Positions 34,312 to 43,168 of a stretch of 64,000 nucleotides of DNA are shown piece after piece. The notes under the pieces are model-generated. The model made no database searches. It was given only the letters and a program-made list of their open reading frames with translations, and was not told the DNA's origin. Position 1 is the stretch's first letter; each line of letters starts with the position of its first letter. Made by a program: the position numbers and the translations under genes. Origin of the DNA: Janthinobacterium sp051380875 (lineage in GTDB: Bacteria > Pseudomonadota > Gammaproteobacteria > Burkholderiales > Burkholderiaceae_D); contig NZ_JBNYXW010000017.1 in assembly GCF_051380875.1 (NCBI RefSeq), positions 62,001 through 126,000 of the forward strand, given 5' to 3'.

Positions 34312-34350
34312 AGTGGCGACTGCTAATCTTATGTTCGCCACTAACATAAG
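34312..34350 (+). promoter_or_regulatory. Two overlapping hairpins upstream of the Crp/Fnr gene
   Basis: AGTGGCGA (34312-34319) can pair with TCGCCACT (34335-34342). Alternatively CTTATGTT (34328-34335) pairs with AACATAAG (34343-34350), with most of TCGCCACT in its loop. The two structures are mutually exclusive, suggesting an attenuator or an operator region within the 240-bp gap. Confidence 0.4.
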
Positions 34351-34482
34351 CTTTTAAAGTAGTGACATCGCGATCTGCACCGCGCGGCCAACAAAAACGC
34401 TGTTATCACATGGATACGGCTTGATTTTCCTGGCCAGCCAGCGGCAGTCGCACTCCGATGTAAAAAGCCTGTGAGGAATACT

Positions 34483-35292
34483 ATGAACCATACTCAACTT
34501 AGCACCCCGGTCCTGACGAACCAGTTGCTGCCACGCGCCATGCCGGCGGCGGGCCGGGAGATCAAGCTTGCGTCCCGGGTTAGCCTCAGCAGCGCCCAAC
34601 AGAACGAGCTGCTGGGCGCCCTGCCGCGCGCTGCGCTCGAATCGCTGTTCGAAGACCTGGAGCTGGTGGAGCTGCCTTTCGGCAAGGAATTGTATGCCTA
34701 CGGCAATAGCATGGAATACAGCTACTTCCCCACCACCGCCATCATTTCACTGCTGTACGTCATGGAAGACGGCGCCACGACAGAAATCGCCGTCGTCGGC
34801 CATGAAGGCGTGGCCGGGGCCTCGCTGCTCGCTGGTGAACGCGCCATGTGCACGGCCGTCGTGCAAAGCGCCGGCTACGGCTACCGCCTGAAGACGCAAA
34901 GCTTGCGCGATGCCTTTAATCAAGGCGGCGCCCTGCCCCAGTTGTTGATGCGCTACACCAACGCCCTGTTTGCGCAAATGGCGCAGAACGCCGTCGGCGG
35001 GCGCCACAGCTCGATCGAGCAAAAGCTGTGCCGCTGGCTGCTGGACCGCCTGGACCGTTCGCCATCGAATGAATTGAAAGTAACGCAAGAGCTCATTTCC
35101 ATCATGCTGGGCGTGCGCCGCGAAAGCATCACCGCCGCCGCCGGCAAGTTGCAGGAAGAAGGCTTGATCCATTATCGCCGCGGCAACATCACGGTACTGG
35201 ACCGCGCTGGCCTGGAATGCTATGCGGGCGAGTGCTACAAGGTCGCCAAGACGGAATACGACCGTTTGCTGCGCGACGTGTCACGTTGCTGA
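34483..35292 (+). CDS. Crp/Fnr-family transcriptional regulator
   Basis: A 269-residue regulator with an N-terminal cyclic-nucleotide-binding-like domain (FGKELYAYGNSMEYSYFPTT, IAVVGHEGVAGASLL) and a C-terminal winged helix (VTQELISIMLGVRRESITAA). No Fe-S cysteine cluster is visible, so it is not an oxygen-sensing Fnr. This YFP..ISLL type occurs in many betaproteobacterial stress regulators of unknown ligand. GTGAGGAA fixes the start. It is adjacent to a two-component system of opposite orientation. Confidence 0.9.
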   Translation: MNHTQLSTPVLTNQLLPRAMPAAGREIKLASRVSLSSAQQNELLGALPRAALESLFEDLELVELPFGKELYAYGNSMEYSYFPTTAIISLLYVMEDGATTEIAVVGHEGVAGASLLAGERAMCTAVVQSAGYGYRLKTQSLRDAFNQGGALPQLLMRYTNALFAQMAQNAVGGRHSSIEQKLCRWLLDRLDRSPSNELKVTQELISIMLGVRRESITAAAGKLQEEGLIHYRRGNITVLDRAGLECYAGECYKVAKTEYDRLLRDVSRC

Positions 35293-35370
35293 TGCGCTGC
35301 TGATTGATCCGCTGAATGGAGAATGGCCGGGCATGCATGCCCGGCCATTTTTACGCCTGCACAAAAAGCA

Positions 35371-36786
35371 TCACACCTTGACGTCTTCATCCGCCTCTTC
35401 CGGCTCCGGCGTCAGCGGCAGCGGAATCAGGGCTTCCACGCAGGTGCCCTTGCCATCCGGCCCCTGGCGCACCGTCAGGGTGCCGCCCAGCAACAGGGCC
35501 CGTTCGCGCATGCCCAGCAAGCCGTGCGACATGGGTTTCTGTAGCGCCTCTTCTGTAATGCCGATGCCATCGTCGGTGACGCGCAGCACCAGGCCGTGCT
35601 CATTGCGCTTGAGGGTCACGCTGACCGTGCCGGCGCGCGCGTATTTCAGGATGTTCGTCAGGGACTCTTGCACGATGCGGAACAAGGCAATCGTCAGGGT
35701 CGCTTCGCGGCTATCGATATGGATGGCCACGTCCGTATCGCAGCGCACCGAGCTCATGCGCGCGAAATCCTCGCAATAGCTTTCGATGGCGGCGCACAGG
35801 CCCAGGTTGTCCAGCAGGCTGGGGCGCAGGTCCTCGACGATGCGGCGCTTGAGCTCCACCGTTTCGAGCAAGGTGGCCTTGGCGCGGCGCAATTGCGCGG
35901 CCAGTTCCGGCTGCGTATGCGCCAGTTGCTGCGTGACGGCGCCCAGGTCCATGCTGATCGACGTCAGGTTGGCGCCCAGCTCGTCGTGCAGCTCGCGCGC
36001 CAGGCGCGCCTTCTCCACTTCATTGACGCTGATCAAATGGCGCGACAGTACGGATAATTGCTCGGTACGCCGGGTAACCGTCGATTCCAGGGTGTCGTTG
36101 GCATTTTGCAGCGCATATTCGACGGCCGCGCGGTTCTGGAAGCTGCGCCGCACCAGCTGGTAAAACATGATCAGCACGAGGATGGCCAGCGCATTGATGC
36201 CGATGCCGAGCAGCACGGCTTTCTGGTACTCGTGGTAAAAGGCGGCACTGCCGGACGACAGCGCTTCATTTTGCTCGCGCGTCATGATCACCACCTGCAG
36301 GCGGATCTCGTCCATCGTGGCGCGGTCATCGGTCACGCGCGAAATATTGACGATCTCTGCCAGCCCGCCCTGCTTGTAGACGTCGATCGATTGTTGCAGC
36401 ATCGACATTTTGCGGCGGATCAAGGTTTTCAGCTGGGTAAGGTTCTTCAGCTGCGTGGGACTGCCCGCCAGCAAGGTCTGCAACTCGTTGAATTCGTTTT
36501 CAATTTCAGTGGTGGCGGTCTTCGATGGCCCCAGATAGATTGCCGAGCCGGAGATAAAGTAGCCGCGCAAGCTGCTTTCCGCATCGAGCACGAGCACGTT
36601 CAGATATTGCAGGCGGTCGGCCACGCGGGCGCTCTGGCTGAGCAAGGCATTCGTGCCCTTCAGCGACTGCAGATTATGGAAGAGGCTGAAACCATTAAGT
36701 ACAAGCAACAGGGCGCAGGTCACGCACAATATCGTCTTGTACAGGGGCAGGCGGTGATTCGGGGCCGGTTCAACGGTGAAATACAT
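35371..36786 (-). CDS. CHASE3 sensor histidine kinase (HisKA_3)
   Basis: A 471-residue inner-membrane kinase. TM1 is about 16-36, followed by a periplasmic CHASE3-like helical domain (VLDAESSLRGYFISG, MSMLQQSIDVYKQGG), then TM2 about 182-205. The dimerisation/phosphoacceptor motif ARELHDELGANLTS has its His at about 267. The HATPase has DDGIGI and GLLGMRERA, typical of NarX/DesK-like kinases. The start ATG follows AAGGATG; upstream Mets exist without good spacing. The 144-bp gap and same strand as the LuxR-type regulator support pairing. Confidence 0.92.
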   Translation of the reverse strand: MYFTVEPAPNHRLPLYKTILCVTCALLLVLNGFSLFHNLQSLKGTNALLSQSARVADRLQYLNVLVLDAESSLRGYFISGSAIYLGPSKTATTEIENEFNELQTLLAGSPTQLKNLTQLKTLIRRKMSMLQQSIDVYKQGGLAEIVNISRVTDDRATMDEIRLQVVIMTREQNEALSSGSAAFYHEYQKAVLLGIGINALAILVLIMFYQLVRRSFQNRAAVEYALQNANDTLESTVTRRTEQLSVLSRHLISVNEVEKARLARELHDELGANLTSISMDLGAVTQQLAHTQPELAAQLRRAKATLLETVELKRRIVEDLRPSLLDNLGLCAAIESYCEDFARMSSVRCDTDVAIHIDSREATLTIALFRIVQESLTNILKYARAGTVSVTLKRNEHGLVLRVTDDGIGITEEALQKPMSHGLLGMRERALLLGGTLTVRQGPDGKGTCVEALIPLPLTPEPEEADEDVKV

Positions 36787-36930
36787 CCTGATGTGCATCC
36801 TTAGCAAGGTTCGGCGCGGGAGAGAGCGCCGGCGCCGGCCAATTATAATCCTCGCTACAAATTGCTGCACTGCACAAGTCGTGCCTGCTGGCCAGCTGAG
36901 CGATCATACTGCCATGATCGCACCGCTGAG

Positions 36931-37563
36931 CTAGTCAAGCAAATTGTTTTTCATTGCGTAATAGGTCAAGTCGCTGTTAGATTGCAAGCCCATTTTTTCC
37001 ATAATGCGGGTACGGTAAGTACTCACCGTCTTGATGCTCAGCGACAAGGCGACGCCGATATCGGAGACGGTGGCGCCGCGCGCCAGGCGCAGGAATACCT
37101 GGAACTCGCGGTCTGACAATTCCGTATGCAGCGCGGCATTCGTATCGCGGTCGAAGGACTGCGCCAACAGTTCGCCCACGGTGGAACTGACGTAGCGGCG
37201 GCCCTGGAACACGGTACGCACAGCCGTCATCAGCTCGTCCGCTTCGCATTCCTTGTTCAGATAGCCATTCGCGCCCATCTTGAACAGGTTCAGCGCATAC
37301 TGCTGCGCAGGATAGCCGCTCAGGATCAGCACGGGCAATTCCGGCTGGCCCTGGCGGATCGTGCGCAAGGTATCGATGCCGCTCTGGTCGGGCATGGCGA
37401 TATCGAGCAACAGCACATCACATATTTCGCGGCGGGCGATATCGAGCGCTTCACGCCCCGTACCGGCTTCCGCCACCACACTGAAATCGCTTGACGACGA
37501 AAAAATCTGTTTGAATCCAGCTCGTACTATTTGGTGATCATCACAAATGGCAACGCGTATCAT
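36931..37563 (-). CDS. LuxR/NarL-family response regulator
   Basis: A 210-residue regulator. The receiver domain has Asp8/Asp9, the phosphoacceptor Asp54 in LLLDIAMPD, and Lys near GANGYLNKE. The C-terminal LuxR helix-turn-helix is LSDREFQVFLRLARG..ISLSIKTVSTYRTRI-like (here IGVALSLSIKTVSTYRTRIM). It is transcribed ahead of the CHASE3 kinase and is its probable partner. Target genes unknown. Confidence 0.94.
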   Translation of the reverse strand: MIRVAICDDHQIVRAGFKQIFSSSSDFSVVAEAGTGREALDIARREICDVLLLDIAMPDQSGIDTLRTIRQGQPELPVLILSGYPAQQYALNLFKMGANGYLNKECEADELMTAVRTVFQGRRYVSSTVGELLAQSFDRDTNAALHTELSDREFQVFLRLARGATVSDIGVALSLSIKTVSTYRTRIMEKMGLQSNSDLTYYAMKNNLLD

Positions 37564-37753
37564 TGTTTCCCCTTAAATTTGCCTGGCCTGGGAAAGACTA
37601 GCGGAACCTGAACGCGGCTCCGGTTCAGCGTCACTAACAAAAACGCAACATTAACATTATATTCAAAATGTGGCGCATCGCACGGTAGCGGCCCTGCGCC
37701 CATTCAGTATAGTCTGCCGGTATCGAACAACCCGGTCTATATTGGGACAAATC

Positions 37754-38158
37754 TTATTTTAGCAAGTGTAAAATCGCCATTAATTCATTGCGTACCCACT
37801 CGCGGTCCAGCGGCTCTTCCTGTGGCAGCAGGGGTGCGGCTGGCAGCAGCGGCAGATCGTCGATGGCGGCATGCGCCGCACCACGGCTGTCGAGCTTGTT
37901 GCGCGCACCGCTGATGGTAAAACCCTGCTCGTACAGCAGTTCGCGGATGCGCCGTATCAGCAGCACTTCATGGTGCTGGTAATAACGGCGGTTGCCGCGC
38001 CGCTTGACCGGCTTGAGCTGGGAGAACTCTTGCTCCCAGTAACGCAGCACATGCGGCTTGACGCCGCACAGCTCGCTCACCTCGCCGATCGTGAAGTAGC
38101 GCTTGGCCGGGATGGGCGGCAAGGCGATCAACTCAGTTTTACTGATGCGCTCGTTCAT
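37754..38158 (-). CDS. MerR-family transcriptional regulator
   Basis: A 134-residue regulator with the MerR winged helix RYFTIGEVSELCGVKPHVLR and REVEL-like wing (KPVKRRGNRRYYQHHEV), followed by a short coiled coil. There is no metal-binding Cys tail. A GTG two codons earlier is an alternative start. In Betaproteobacteria this MerR gene conventionally follows pheT-ihfA. Here its start lies within a few bases of the ihfA stop, so it is co-transcribed. Confidence 0.92.
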   Translation of the reverse strand: MNERISKTELIALPPIPAKRYFTIGEVSELCGVKPHVLRYWEQEFSQLKPVKRRGNRRYYQHHEVLLIRRIRELLYEQGFTISGARNKLDSRGAAHAAIDDLPLLPAAPLLPQEEPLDREWVRNELMAILHLLK

Positions 38159-38168
38159 CGCCACTCAC

Positions 38169-38516
38169 TCAGGCAGCACGGGCCAGCGGACTGGTCTCTT
38201 CGACCATGCTCTTCAACTTCTGGCTGGCATGGAAGGTCACGACACGGCGTGCCGTGATGGGAATCTCTTCGCCCGTCTTCGGATTGCGGCCCGGCCGTTG
38301 CGGCTTGTCGCGCAACTGAAAATTGCCGAAACCGGACAATTTGACGGCTTCGCCGCGCTCCAGCGCATTGCGGATCTCGTCGAAGAACGTCTCGACCATA
38401 TCCTTCGCTTCGCGCTTGTTCAGGCCCACCTGCTCGAACAACAGTTCGGCCAGTTCCGCCTTGGTCAAGGTGGGCAAATCTTTTTCCGCATCCTGGCGCA
38501 CTTTGGCAACCAGCAT
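38169..38516 (-). CDS. ihfA: Integration host factor subunit alpha
   Basis: IHF-alpha pairs with IHF-beta to bend DNA in transcription, recombination and replication; it is also needed at many sigma-54 promoters. The core LTKAELAELLFEQVGLNKRE, VKLSGFGNFQLRDK and RPGRNPKTGEEIPITARRVV is near-identical to E. coli IhfA. The start is uncertain: coding-like sequence (NNSDVDSAVLQSALAADLHR) continues upstream, with AGGAAA before a possible ATT start near 38580 and an open frame to a GTG at 38621. The ATG given here yields 115 residues. Confidence 0.9.
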   Translation of the reverse strand: MLVAKVRQDAEKDLPTLTKAELAELLFEQVGLNKREAKDMVETFFDEIRNALERGEAVKLSGFGNFQLRDKPQRPGRNPKTGEEIPITARRVVTFHASQKLKSMVEETSPLARAA

Positions 38517-38686
38517 GGCCCGATGCAAATCGGCGGCCAGTGCGGATTGCAGTACGGCGGAATCAACGTCGCTATTATTAATTTTCCTGCCCTGCCTTTT
38601 CTGTGCGCCCGAGCCCGCCACATGGCGAACTCGTTGACGGTGGTTGGCGGCTCAGCCGTCACACAATGCGACGGCCGATCCGGCAA

Positions 38687-41113
38687 TTACGAACGCAGTT
38701 TCGCGTCATGGCCCTGCTTGGCCGCTTCGATCAGGACAGCCATCAGGCCATCGACGACGTCGTCTTGCAGGGTGTTTTGAGTATCTTGCAAGCTAATCCG
38801 GAAAGCAAGGCTTTTTTCATCCGCTTCCAACCCTTTGCCCCGATATTCATCAAACAAAACAATGGCTTGCACGATACGCGCTGCCGGGCTTGCCTTGGCG
38901 GCGGCGTGGAAGCTGTCGAGCAGATCCTGCACGCCCACCGATTGCTTGACGACTACGGCCAGGTCGCGGCTGGCACCAGGGAATTTCGAAATTTCCTGGT
39001 ACACGGGCACGTTGCGCTGCGTCAAAGCAGCGGCATCGACTTCGAACAGCACGGGCGCCAGCGGCAGATCGTATTTCTGCATCCAGCGCGGGTGCAATTC
39101 GCCGATGAAACCGATGACCTTGCCATCGAGTTCCACGTTGGCCGAACGGCCAGGATGCAGGGCCGGGTGTTCTGCCTTGGTGAAACGCAAGACCAGCGGC
39201 GCGAACAGCGCTTCCAGGTCCGCCTTCACATCGAAGAAGTCGACCGTGCGCGAAGCTTGGCCCCATTGCTCGTCAGCCACGGCGCCATACGCCATGGCGG
39301 CCACGCGTTTTGGCTGCGCGTAGCCGGCCACCGACAGGGGACCGTTTTCCACGCTGTCATCGCGTTGGTAGATGGCGCCCACTTCAAAGATGCGCACGCG
39401 GTTGGTCTTGCGGTTCAGGTTATAGCGCACATTGGCGATCAGGCTGCCGATCAGCGAGGAGCGCATCACGCTCATCTGGCTGGCGATCGGGTTCTGCAAT
39501 TTGATCGGATGTGTGTTGCCCGAGAAATCGCGTTCCCACGCCGTATCGACAAAGCTCATGTTGACCACTTCCTGGAAACCCAGGTCGGCCAGTTCATGAC
39601 GTACCGCAAACAGCGAGCGCGTGTTTTCTGGTGCAATCTGCATCACGTTCGCCGCCACGGGAGGCAGGGTCGGGATATTTTCAAAACCGTACACGCGCGC
39701 CACTTCCTCGATCAGGTCTTCCTCGATCTCGATGTCGAAGCGGTAGCTGGGCGAGGTGACGGAAAACACGCCGTCGGCCAGGGTAAATGGCAGGGCCAGG
39801 CGCGTAAAGATGTCGGCGATCAGCGCGTCATTGAGCGGCACGCCGATGACTTTTTGCGCGCGCGCCGTGCGCATGGATACAGGCTGGCGTTGCGGCAAGT
39901 TCACCACGTGGTCGTCGACCGGGCCGACGGTAGTGTTCAGGGTGCCGCAAATTTCCACGATCAGCGCCGTGATGCGCTCGATGTGTTCCGCGTTGGTGGC
40001 GAAATCGACGCCGCGCTCGAAGCGGTGCGCCGCATCGGTCGAGAAATTCAAGCGGCGGGCACGGCCCTGGATGGCGTTCGGCCACCAGAATGCCGCTTCC
40101 AGGTAGATGCTGTCCGTATCGTCGGATACAGCGCTGGCATCGCCGCCCATGATGCCGGCCAGCGATTCGATTTCCTGTTCGTCGGCGATGACGCCGATCC
40201 ATTCGTCGACGGCGATGGTATTGCCGTTGAGCAGCTTGACCGATTCGCCGGCCTTGCCCCAACGCACATCGAGGCTGCCGTGGATCTTCGCCAGGTCAAA
40301 CACGTGGCTAGGACGACCCAGTTCCAGCATGACATAGTTGGAAATGTCGACCAGGGCCGACAGCGGGCGCTGGCCGCTGCGCTCAAGGCGCTGCTTCATC
40401 CAGTCCGGCGTGGCGGCGCGGGCGTTCAGGCCACGGATGACGCGGCCCGTGAAGCGGCCGCACAAATCGGCTGCGCTGACCTTGACTGGCAGGATTTCGT
40501 CGCTGCTGACGGGAACGGTGGCAAATTGCGGCGCATTCAGAGGCACACCCGTGAGCGCCGACACTTCGCGCGCCACGCCCAGCACGGACAGGCAGTCCGC
40601 TTTGTTCGGCGTCAACTTGATGGTGAATTTCAAGTCGTTCAAGGCATAGTAATCGCGGAAATTCTGGCCGATCGGCGCGTCGTCCGGCAACTCCATCAAG
40701 CCAGCGTTTTCTTCCGACAATTTCAGTTCGCGCGCCGAGCACAGCATGCCTTGCGACTCGACGCCGCGCAGTTCGCCCACCTTGATTTCAAACGGCTTGC
40801 CATCGGCGCCAGGCGGCAATATGGCGCCCGCCGTGGCGCACACGACTTTCAGGCCCGGGCGCACGTTCGGCGCGCCGCAGACGATGTTGAGCATGGTGCC
40901 GGTGCCGACATCGACCTGGCAAACGTTCAGGCGGTCCGCGTTCGGGTGCTTCTCCATCTCCAGGACCAGGCCCACCACCACGTTCGAGAACGGGGGTGCG
41001 ACAGCGTCAACGTCCTCGACTTCGAGACCGGACATGGTCAGCAGATGGGCCAGTTCGTCCGAAGTCATCTTCGGATCGACCATGGTACGGAGCCAGTTTT
41101 CGGAAAATTGCAT
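38687..41113 (-). CDS. pheT: Phenylalanyl-tRNA synthetase beta subunit
   Basis: An 808-residue subunit of the (alpha-beta)2 enzyme charging tRNA-Phe. Domains in order: N-terminal EMAP/OB-type tRNA-binding (VVGLVLEMEKHPNADRL), B3/B4 editing region (FRDYYALNDLKFTIKL), B5 (VTSPSYRFDIEIEEDLIEEV), catalytic-like core, and C-terminal anticodon-binding FDX-ACB (SKFPGASRDLAVVV). GAAGG lies before the ATG. It is 78 bp downstream of pheS. Confidence 0.97.
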   Translation of the reverse strand: MQFSENWLRTMVDPKMTSDELAHLLTMSGLEVEDVDAVAPPFSNVVVGLVLEMEKHPNADRLNVCQVDVGTGTMLNIVCGAPNVRPGLKVVCATAGAILPPGADGKPFEIKVGELRGVESQGMLCSARELKLSEENAGLMELPDDAPIGQNFRDYYALNDLKFTIKLTPNKADCLSVLGVAREVSALTGVPLNAPQFATVPVSSDEILPVKVSAADLCGRFTGRVIRGLNARAATPDWMKQRLERSGQRPLSALVDISNYVMLELGRPSHVFDLAKIHGSLDVRWGKAGESVKLLNGNTIAVDEWIGVIADEQEIESLAGIMGGDASAVSDDTDSIYLEAAFWWPNAIQGRARRLNFSTDAAHRFERGVDFATNAEHIERITALIVEICGTLNTTVGPVDDHVVNLPQRQPVSMRTARAQKVIGVPLNDALIADIFTRLALPFTLADGVFSVTSPSYRFDIEIEEDLIEEVARVYGFENIPTLPPVAANVMQIAPENTRSLFAVRHELADLGFQEVVNMSFVDTAWERDFSGNTHPIKLQNPIASQMSVMRSSLIGSLIANVRYNLNRKTNRVRIFEVGAIYQRDDSVENGPLSVAGYAQPKRVAAMAYGAVADEQWGQASRTVDFFDVKADLEALFAPLVLRFTKAEHPALHPGRSANVELDGKVIGFIGELHPRWMQKYDLPLAPVLFEVDAAALTQRNVPVYQEISKFPGASRDLAVVVKQSVGVQDLLDSFHAAAKASPAARIVQAIVLFDEYRGKGLEADEKSLAFRISLQDTQNTLQDDVVDGLMAVLIEAAKQGHDAKLRS

Positions 41114-41191
41114 AATTAAGCCTTCAAAGGGTCAAAGCTCACAGCGCGAGCGCACAGGCGCTCAAGCGCCATGAATCAAACGGAACAACGC

Positions 41192-42208
41192 TTAGTTGAA
41201 TTGCTTCAAGAAACGTAAATCGCCTTCATAGAACAGGCGCAGGTCGTTGATGCCATAGCGCAGCATCGTCAAGCGTTCCAGGCCGGAGCCGAAAGCAAAA
41301 CCGATGAATTTCTCGGGATCGAGGCCGAAGTTCTTCACCACGCTCGGATGCACCTGGCCGGCGCCCGACACTTCCAGCCAGCGGCCCTTCAGGGGGCCGG
41401 AGCCAAAGGCGATGTCGATCTCGGCCGACGGTTCCGTAAACGGGAAGTACGACGGACGGAAACGCACTTGCAGGTCGTCCGTCTCGAAGAAGGCCTTGAC
41501 GAAGTTCAGGTACACGCCCTTCAGGTCGGCAAAGCTGATGTCTTCGGCGATCCACAGGCCTTCGACCTGGTGGAACATCGGCGAATGGGTGGCATCGCTG
41601 TCGACGCGGTAGGTGCGCCCTGGCGCGATGACCTTGATCGGCGGCGTGTGCGTGCGCGCATAGCGCACCTGCATCGGGCTGGTGTGCGTGCGCAGCAGCA
41701 ATGGCTTGCCATCGGTGTCGTTGCCATCGATGTAGAACGTATCTTGCATGGAACGCGCTGGATGGTTTTCCGGGCTGTTGAGCGCCGTGAAGTTAGTCCA
41801 GTCGTTCTCGATTTCGGGGCCGTCGGCTACGTCGAAGCCGATCGAACGGAAGATTTCCTCGACCCGCTCCCAGCTGCGCATCACGGGATGGATGCCGCCG
41901 GGCATGCGGCCACGGCCTGGCAGGGTCACGTCGATCGCTTCGGCGTTCAGACGGCCTTGCATCTGGGCATCGGCGAGTGCATCACGGCGCGCCGTCAGCG
42001 CGTCTTCGATCTGCACTTTGACGGCGTTGATCAAGGCGCCCTGCGCCTTGCGCGCGTCAGGGTCGAGCTTGCCCAGGCCCTTCATCATTTCAGTAATCTG
42101 GCCAGTCTTGCCCAAATAGCGGGCTTTGGCGTTTTCAAGTGCGGCAGCGTCTGCGGCGGCGATAAAGTCAGCCTGGGCCGAGACGACGAGTTCTTCTAGG
42201 GAGTTCAT
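41192..42208 (-). CDS. pheS: Phenylalanyl-tRNA synthetase alpha subunit
   Basis: A 338-residue class II catalytic subunit. It has an N-terminal coiled coil, motif 1 near PGGIHPVMRSWERVEEIFRS, motif 2 (VDSDATHSPMFHQVEGLWI), FRPSYFPFTEPSAEIDI and motif 3 (GFAFGSGLERLTMLRYG). AGGAAATGCCGC precedes the ATG. It follows rplT with a 149-bp leader carrying two hairpins, so its level may be tuned separately. Confidence 0.97.
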   Translation of the reverse strand: MNSLEELVVSAQADFIAAADAAALENAKARYLGKTGQITEMMKGLGKLDPDARKAQGALINAVKVQIEDALTARRDALADAQMQGRLNAEAIDVTLPGRGRMPGGIHPVMRSWERVEEIFRSIGFDVADGPEIENDWTNFTALNSPENHPARSMQDTFYIDGNDTDGKPLLLRTHTSPMQVRYARTHTPPIKVIAPGRTYRVDSDATHSPMFHQVEGLWIAEDISFADLKGVYLNFVKAFFETDDLQVRFRPSYFPFTEPSAEIDIAFGSGPLKGRWLEVSGAGQVHPSVVKNFGLDPEKFIGFAFGSGLERLTMLRYGINDLRLFYEGDLRFLKQFN

Positions 42209-42263
42209 GCGGCATTTCCTGTTTTGGACATCAATTCTGGACTCAGTGATCTAAACCCAACAA

Positions 42264-42308
42264 TCAAAAACGGAAACGGGGCATAGGGTGAATTAGACCC
42301 CTGCCCCG
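42264..42308 (-). terminator. Attenuator-like hairpin between rplT and pheS
   Basis: On the minus strand CGGGGCA..TGCCCCG is a 7-bp stem, extended by a GGG/CCC pairing across an AT-rich loop. It is followed by TTTCCGTTTTTG. It lies about 56 nt before pheS. No Phe-rich leader peptide was found. Confidence 0.5.
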
Positions 42309-42316
42309 CTCTTTAT

Positions 42317-42339
42317 AACGCCACCCTACGGATGGCGTT
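42317..42339. terminator. Hairpin after rplT
   Basis: AACGCCACCC TAC GGATGGCGTT forms a 10-bp stem (one G-T pair) with a 3-nt loop, 18 bp beyond the rplT stop. The T-run (TTTTT) is on the plus strand. On the operon strand it could be a processing or stabilising hairpin. Confidence 0.45.
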
Positions 42340-42357
42340 TTTGCATCAATCGTTTGC

Positions 42358-42717
42358 TTACGCTGCGATTTTTGCTTTAACTGCGTTGACAATCGCAGCG
42401 AACGCTGGCTTGTCCATCACAGCCATATCGGCCAGGACTTTACGGTCCAGTTCGATATTTGCTTTTTTCAAGCCGTTCATGAATACGCTGTACGTTACGC
42501 CATGCTCACGGGAAGCGGCGTTGATACGGGCGATCCACAGGCGGCGGAAAACGCGTTTCTTGTTGCGGCGATCGCGGTAAGCGTATTGGCCAGCGCGCAT
42601 GACTGCTTGCTTGGCAACACGGTATACACGGCTGCGGCGACCACGGTAGCCTTTAGCTTGAACAAGAATTTTTTTATGACGGGCACGAGCTGTAACCCCA
42701 CGTTTTACTCTAGGCAT
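42358..42717 (-). CDS. rplT: 50S ribosomal protein L20
   Basis: A 119-residue rRNA-binding protein. MPRVKRGVTARARHKKIL and YRDRRNKKRVFRRLWIARIN are universal L20 motifs. AAGGAG fixes the start. It needs L35 as its neighbour. In E. coli L20 represses its own operon by binding the rpmI leader. Confidence 0.97.
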   Translation of the reverse strand: MPRVKRGVTARARHKKILVQAKGYRGRRSRVYRVAKQAVMRAGQYAYRDRRNKKRVFRRLWIARINAASREHGVTYSVFMNGLKKANIELDRKVLADMAVMDKPAFAAIVNAVKAKIAA

Positions 42718-42743
42718 AGTAACTCCTTAAATTGAGTGTGAGA

Positions 42744-42941
42744 TTAAGCAGTCGGCATCATGCGGTAGACGGATTTCACGTCAGACGCAGCGACATTGGT
42801 AGTACCGCGCAGTGCGCGTTTCAGCTTGGTGGTTTTCTTGGTCAAGATGTGGCGTTTGAACGCATGACCACATTTAACAGTACCACCTGGACGCACGCGA
42901 AAACGTTTTTTCGCCGAGCTTTTGGTCTTCATTTTAGGCAT
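42744..42941 (-). CDS. rpmI: 50S ribosomal protein L35
   Basis: A 65-residue basic protein, MPKMKTKSSAKKRFRVRPGG onward, standard length. GAGGA lies about 9 nt before the chosen ATG. A longer frame to 42971 lacks a ribosome site. The gene is 26 bp before rplT. Confidence 0.96.
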   Translation of the reverse strand: MPKMKTKSSAKKRFRVRPGGTVKCGHAFKRHILTKKTTKLKRALRGTTNVAASDVKSVYRMMPTA

Positions 42942-43035
42942 AGCAATCTGTCCTCTTACGGACAGCTCCATTTATAACAGGATTGCAGGTGGCAACACGA
43001 CGCTGCGCTTAGATGCCTGCTTTCACATGTTGTGC

Positions 43036-43092
43036 AGCGGATGCGAGTCCGCTACAGTTCGCACGGCCCGGGCATCACTGACCGGGCCGCGC
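43036..43092 (-). promoter_or_regulatory. Structured leader upstream of rpmI
   Basis: Two hairpins lie in the 227-bp infC-rpmI gap: GCGCGGCCCGG (43082-43092) pairing with CCGGGCCGTGC (43061-43071), and a smaller AGCGGA/TCCGCT stem near 43036-43053. No T-run follows. The position suits L20-mediated translational control known from other bacteria, but a match to that RNA fold was not shown. Confidence 0.4.
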
Positions 43093-43168
43093 AAATTCTG
43101 CCTGGAATCTGGTGTCGTACCAATGCTGGCACAAATCATGTCGATCCACAGTAAAACGCTATTGTAGC

